From assembly GCA_033344895.1 (NCBI GenBank), contig JAWPMN010000001.1, positions 558,001-622,000 of the forward strand: 64,000 nucleotides of DNA, read 5' to 3'. Below the pieces are notes generated by a model. The model was not told where the DNA came from. It saw only the letters and a list, made by a program, of their open reading frames with translations, and ran no database searches. A program made the translations under genes and the position numbers. The stretch comes from Alphaproteobacteria bacterium. GTDB lineage: Bacteria; Pseudomonadota; Alphaproteobacteria; UBA8366; Aestuariispiraceae. How positions within the stretch are numbered: the first letter of the stretch is position 1; each line of letters opens with the position of its first letter. Of this stretch, positions 61,537 to 64,000 are shown one piece after another.

Positions 61537-62295
61537 GTGGCGAATTTCACGCTGGGCATTTTGGGATATGGGCATTTCGGGGCCTTTCTGCATCGTATGG
61601 CGGAACGGTTCATCCCCGACGTGACCGTGCGTGTCCATACCCGCAGCCGCAAGCCGGGCGACGGCGTCTTCACGACATTCGAAGAGGCGGTGGACAGCGA
61701 CGCGCTGCTGCTCTGCGTGCCGATCGGGGTCTATGAGGAAACGCTGCACGCGATCAAGGATCTGCTGCGCCCCGAAACGATCCTGATCGATGTCGCAACG
61801 GTCAAACGCCATACCGGCGATCTGATCCGGGCCATCGTGCCGGGGCAGCCGCATATCTGCACCCACCCGATGTTCGGGCCTGAGAGCTATACCAAGCAGG
61901 GCGGCGACGTCACCGGCTTCCGCATCGTCATCACCGAAACCAATCTGCCCGATGAGACCGTCGAGCCGATCCGCAGCATGCTGCGCCGGGAAGGCTTCGA
62001 CATTGTCGAGAAGACCGCCGACGAGCATGATCGGGAACTGGCCGAGACCCTGTTCCTGACCCACTATGTCGGTCAGGTCATTGCCCGCGGCGGGTTCGAG
62101 CGCACGGAGATCGACACGGTTTCGTTCGGATTCCTGATGGACGCGGTGGACAGCGTGCGCCACGACACGCGCCTGTTCGAGGAGGTCTGCCGTTTCAATT
62201 CCTACTGTGAAGAAGTCGTCCGCCGCTTTGATCGCAGCGAACGGGACGTCAAGAAACGGTTGCTGAATCTGACGCCTGCGCCGGAATCCGACTGA
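61537..62295 (+). CDS. TyrA-like prephenate/arogenate dehydrogenase-family protein
   Basis: A 252-aa NAD(P)-binding protein. The Rossmann start is FTLGILGYGHFGAFLHRMA; RVHTRSRKPG fits an NADP-type basic pocket; ALLLCVPIGVYEETL and LIDVATVKRHT continue the fold; and the family's catalytic His region is ICTHPMFGPESYTKQGG. The C-terminal helical part is shorter than in standard TyrA proteins (about 290 aa or more), so it may be a divergent arogenate or prephenate dehydrogenase, or act on another substrate. The start is GTG at 61537, within reach of no obvious ribosome site. It is divergent from the mutase gene. Confidence 0.75.
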   Translation: MANFTLGILGYGHFGAFLHRMAERFIPDVTVRVHTRSRKPGDGVFTTFEEAVDSDALLLCVPIGVYEETLHAIKDLLRPETILIDVATVKRHTGDLIRAIVPGQPHICTHPMFGPESYTKQGGDVTGFRIVITETNLPDETVEPIRSMLRREGFDIVEKTADEHDRELAETLFLTHYVGQVIARGGFERTEIDTVSFGFLMDAVDSVRHDTRLFEEVCRFNSYCEEVVRRFDRSERDVKKRLLNLTPAPESD

Positions 62296-62396
62296 CACGC
62301 CGGGAACTTTTTCGGCCCTTTTTGCATCTTCTCTTCGGAATACCCGTGGACCGGCCGGTGCCGGTTCGAAGGTTCAAGCCGTGATGAGAGGACGCA

Positions 62397-62855
62397 ATGA
62401 CCAGCATGAATCACGCGATGGCCAATCTTCCCCCGGCCCCGACCGGAGCCGATTGGAAAGCCCTGTTGATCGCGGGCGCCCTGGCGCTCGCCACCCTGCC
62501 CGCACTCCTCACCGCCGATCCTGCCACAGCCTATCCGTGGCAGCCCCATCACGTTGCGGGAATGGAATCCGCCGGCAGCCTCGTCACCGCGCAGAGCGGG
62601 GAAGAGATCAGCGACGAAACCCTGAAATCCTTCAAGACCGCCAAGACAACGGTCATGGCCATCAAGGACGAATGGCAGAACCGCGTCGAGCGGGGCGAAG
62701 TCGACGCCGAGGATGAGTCCGCACAGGACATTGTGCGCATTCAGATGACCGCCGCGATCGAACAGAACGGCCTGAGCGTCGACACCTACAATCGCATCGA
62801 CACCGCGCTGAAATCCGACGCCCTGCTGCGTCAGCGCTATCAGGACCTTCCGTAG
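62397..62855 (+). CDS. DUF4168-type secreted or membrane-anchored protein
   Basis: A 152-aa protein with an N-terminal hydrophobic segment (about 22-45, ALLIAGALALATLPALLTA) that looks like an uncleaved anchor or signal, followed by a soluble domain. The core ISDETLKSFKTAKTTVMAIKDEWQNRV to DIVRIQMTAAIEQNGLSVDTYNRI matches the DUF4168 pattern of small exported proteins of unknown role. The start ATG at 62397 has GAGAGGA upstream. The gene is 101 bp downstream of the TyrA-like gene and convergent with the amidase. Function unknown. Confidence 0.75.
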   Translation: MTSMNHAMANLPPAPTGADWKALLIAGALALATLPALLTADPATAYPWQPHHVAGMESAGSLVTAQSGEEISDETLKSFKTAKTTVMAIKDEWQNRVERGEVDAEDESAQDIVRIQMTAAIEQNGLSVDTYNRIDTALKSDALLRQRYQDLP

Positions 62856-62865
62856 CGCCGGCCGG

Positions 62866-64000
62866 TTATTCCGCCACGGGTGCGGCGACGACCGGCCGGT
62901 CCACGGGGGGATTGCGGGCCCAGACCTGAAGGCCGCGTTCGACCGCCTCCGCCGCCTCCAGCACCTTGCGGTCGCTGCCGGGCGGACCGACGATCTGCAG
63001 CCCGACGGGCAGGCCCGCTTCGGTAAAGCCACCGGGTACCGAAACGGTCGGCAGGTCCAGCGCCGGACTGATATAGACCGTGCCCCAGTCATAGGCATCA
63101 TGGTCCGTTTCTTCCGGTCGAAAGGCGGTGCCGCTGGTCGTCGGCCAGCAGATCAGGTCATAGCGCGTGAAGAATTCCGCCAGGATGTGCCAGGCCTTGA
63201 CCCGCGCCGCATAGGCCCGCTCCATTTCAAAGCCCGTCATGTGACGCGACTGGGCGACCAGATCCAGGATGTCGTGCCCCAGTTCCAGCCCGTATTCGTC
63301 AACCGCCCAGCCGGCATATTCGGCGGCGCAGAGCGCCCGGAAGACCGGCTGACTGCGCGCCATGAAGGCGACATTCGGGTCGTCCTCCGCCACGGCGGCG
63401 CCGGCATCCGAAAGTGCATCGGCGCAGGGTGCCAGCGCCCGGGTCACCGCCGGGTCGATGGTGAAGGCGGCGGAGCCGACCGAAAAGGCGATCCGCATGC
63501 CGGACAGGTTCCCCGTCAATGGCGCATCGAACTCTTCCGGGCCGAAGGGCGGCGCGATGGGGCTGCGCGGATCGGGTCCGGACACTACCGACAGCATCAG
63601 GCGCAGATCGTCGACCCGCCTTGCCATCGGCCCCATGACATGCAGCCGGTCGAAAGGGGCGACGCTGGGCACTTTCGGCACGACGCCGGTCGACGGGCGA
63701 TACCCCGCGACATTGCACCAGGATGCCGGAATGCGGGTCGATCCGCCCAGGTCGGTTCCGTCCGCCAGCGGCACGAGGTCCAGCGCCAGCGCCGCGCCGG
63801 CCCCGCCCGAACTGGAGCCCGCCGTCCGATCCAGCGCGTAGGGATTGCGCGTCCGTCCCCACAGGGCGTTGTCGGTATCGGCCCCGAAGGCGAATTCCGG
63901 CATATTGGTCTTGCCCACGACGATGGCGCCGGCGGCTTTCATGCGCTGGACATGCAGGCTGTCCGATTCCGGCCAGTTGTCGCGCAGCGCCTTGGCACCA
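62866..64000 (-). CDS. Amidase-signature-family amidase, C-terminal part (N-terminus beyond the window)
   Basis: The last 378 codons of an amidase are visible; the start lies beyond 64000. The amidase signature is present: VVGKTNMPEFAFGADTDN, then AGSSSGGAGAALALDLVP (cis-Ser and Ser nucleophile of the Ser-Ser-Lys triad) and DLGGSTRIPASWCNVAGYRPS. The catalytic Lys lies upstream and is not in the window. The C-terminus VSVPGGFTEAGLPVGLQIVG followed by DRKVLEAAEAVERG is the usual ending. The substrate (amide, carbamate, aryl-amide or nitrile-derived) cannot be told. Convergent with the DUF4168-type gene, 10 bp apart. Confidence 0.93.
   Translation of the reverse strand, partial: GAKALRDNWPESDSLHVQRMKAAGAIVVGKTNMPEFAFGADTDNALWGRTRNPYALDRTAGSSSGGAGAALALDLVPLADGTDLGGSTRIPASWCNVAGYRPSTGVVPKVPSVAPFDRLHVMGPMARRVDDLRLMLSVVSGPDPRSPIAPPFGPEEFDAPLTGNLSGMRIAFSVGSAAFTIDPAVTRALAPCADALSDAGAAVAEDDPNVAFMARSQPVFRALCAAEYAGWAVDEYGLELGHDILDLVAQSRHMTGFEMERAYAARVKAWHILAEFFTRYDLICWPTTSGTAFRPEETDHDAYDWGTVYISPALDLPTVSVPGGFTEAGLPVGLQIVGPPGSDRKVLEAAEAVERGLQVWARNPPVDRPVVAAPVAE

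Overview
The window is 64 kb of GC-rich DNA with dense, tightly packed genes and a strong G/C bias at third codon positions. It looks like a chromosomal segment of an alphaproteobacterium, probably a Rhodospirillales-type (possibly marine) lineage. The basis is the style of its housekeeping genes: a DnaG primase that has lost most of its zinc ligands, an RpoD with an acidic insert, a single-chain methylmalonyl-CoA mutase, and a carnitine/betaine-phosphonate-type oxygenase pair. No phage, insertion sequence, CRISPR array or rRNA operon was seen. Two tRNA genes are present.

Layout. (1) 1-8.9 kb is an accessory catabolic island: the start of a TAXI-type TRAP binding protein, an aldehyde dehydrogenase, and a Rieske oxygenase on the minus strand. 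Divergently there is a PDR-type reductase, a Gfo/Idh/MocA dehydrogenase and a 4,5-dihydroxyphthalate-decarboxylase-like protein. A MarR regulator and a thiamine-diphosphate enzyme follow. This is the logic of the phthalate-to-protocatechuate route, but with unusual partners. A striking tandem palindrome sits in the divergent promoter. The island ends at the 3' end of a CAU tRNA gene (9289-9365). (2) 9.4-14.1 kb holds a RimK-type ATP-grasp ligase next to a GNAT/C39-peptidase fusion, then an alpha/beta hydrolase and a GNAT enzyme. (3) 14.1-18.5 kb is rpoD, dnaG and tRNA-Gln. (4) 18.6-21.7 kb is a membrane-anchored SGNH hydrolase with a C-terminal galactose/rhamnose-lectin-like domain, coupled to a methyltransferase-like protein. 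(5) 22-32 kb is a peptide/opine-type ABC importer with two binding proteins, then a GlxA-type regulator translationally abutted to an aminotransferase. (6) 32-36.5 kb is an O-antigen-ligase-like membrane protein overlapping an unusual succinate dehydrogenase/fumarate reductase-like operon (Fe-S, two membrane anchors, flavoprotein).

(7) 36.6-48.7 kb: a small conserved-looking protein, DusA, a CHASE-PAS-GGDEF-EAL protein, ClpB with a clear heat-shock promoter, a 2-oxoglutarate oxygenase/HD oxygenase pair resembling the TmpA/TmpB phosphonate pathway, RecQ and an alpha/beta hydrolase. (8) 48.7-58.6 kb: a TauE/SafE permease, a nucleotide-sugar dehydrogenase, a long inverted repeat, a desaturase/sugar isomerase operon divergent from its likely LysR regulator, a hydrolase divergent from a CGNR regulator, a Tag-like glycosylase, a MAPEG protein, a PAS protein and a secreted M23 peptidase. 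(9) 58.6-64 kb: a 640-bp AT-richer gap with several hairpins, methylmalonyl-CoA mutase, a TyrA-like dehydrogenase, a DUF4168-type secreted protein and the C-terminal part of an amidase.

All functional assignments are from motif recognition by eye. Operators, promoters and remnants are proposals.
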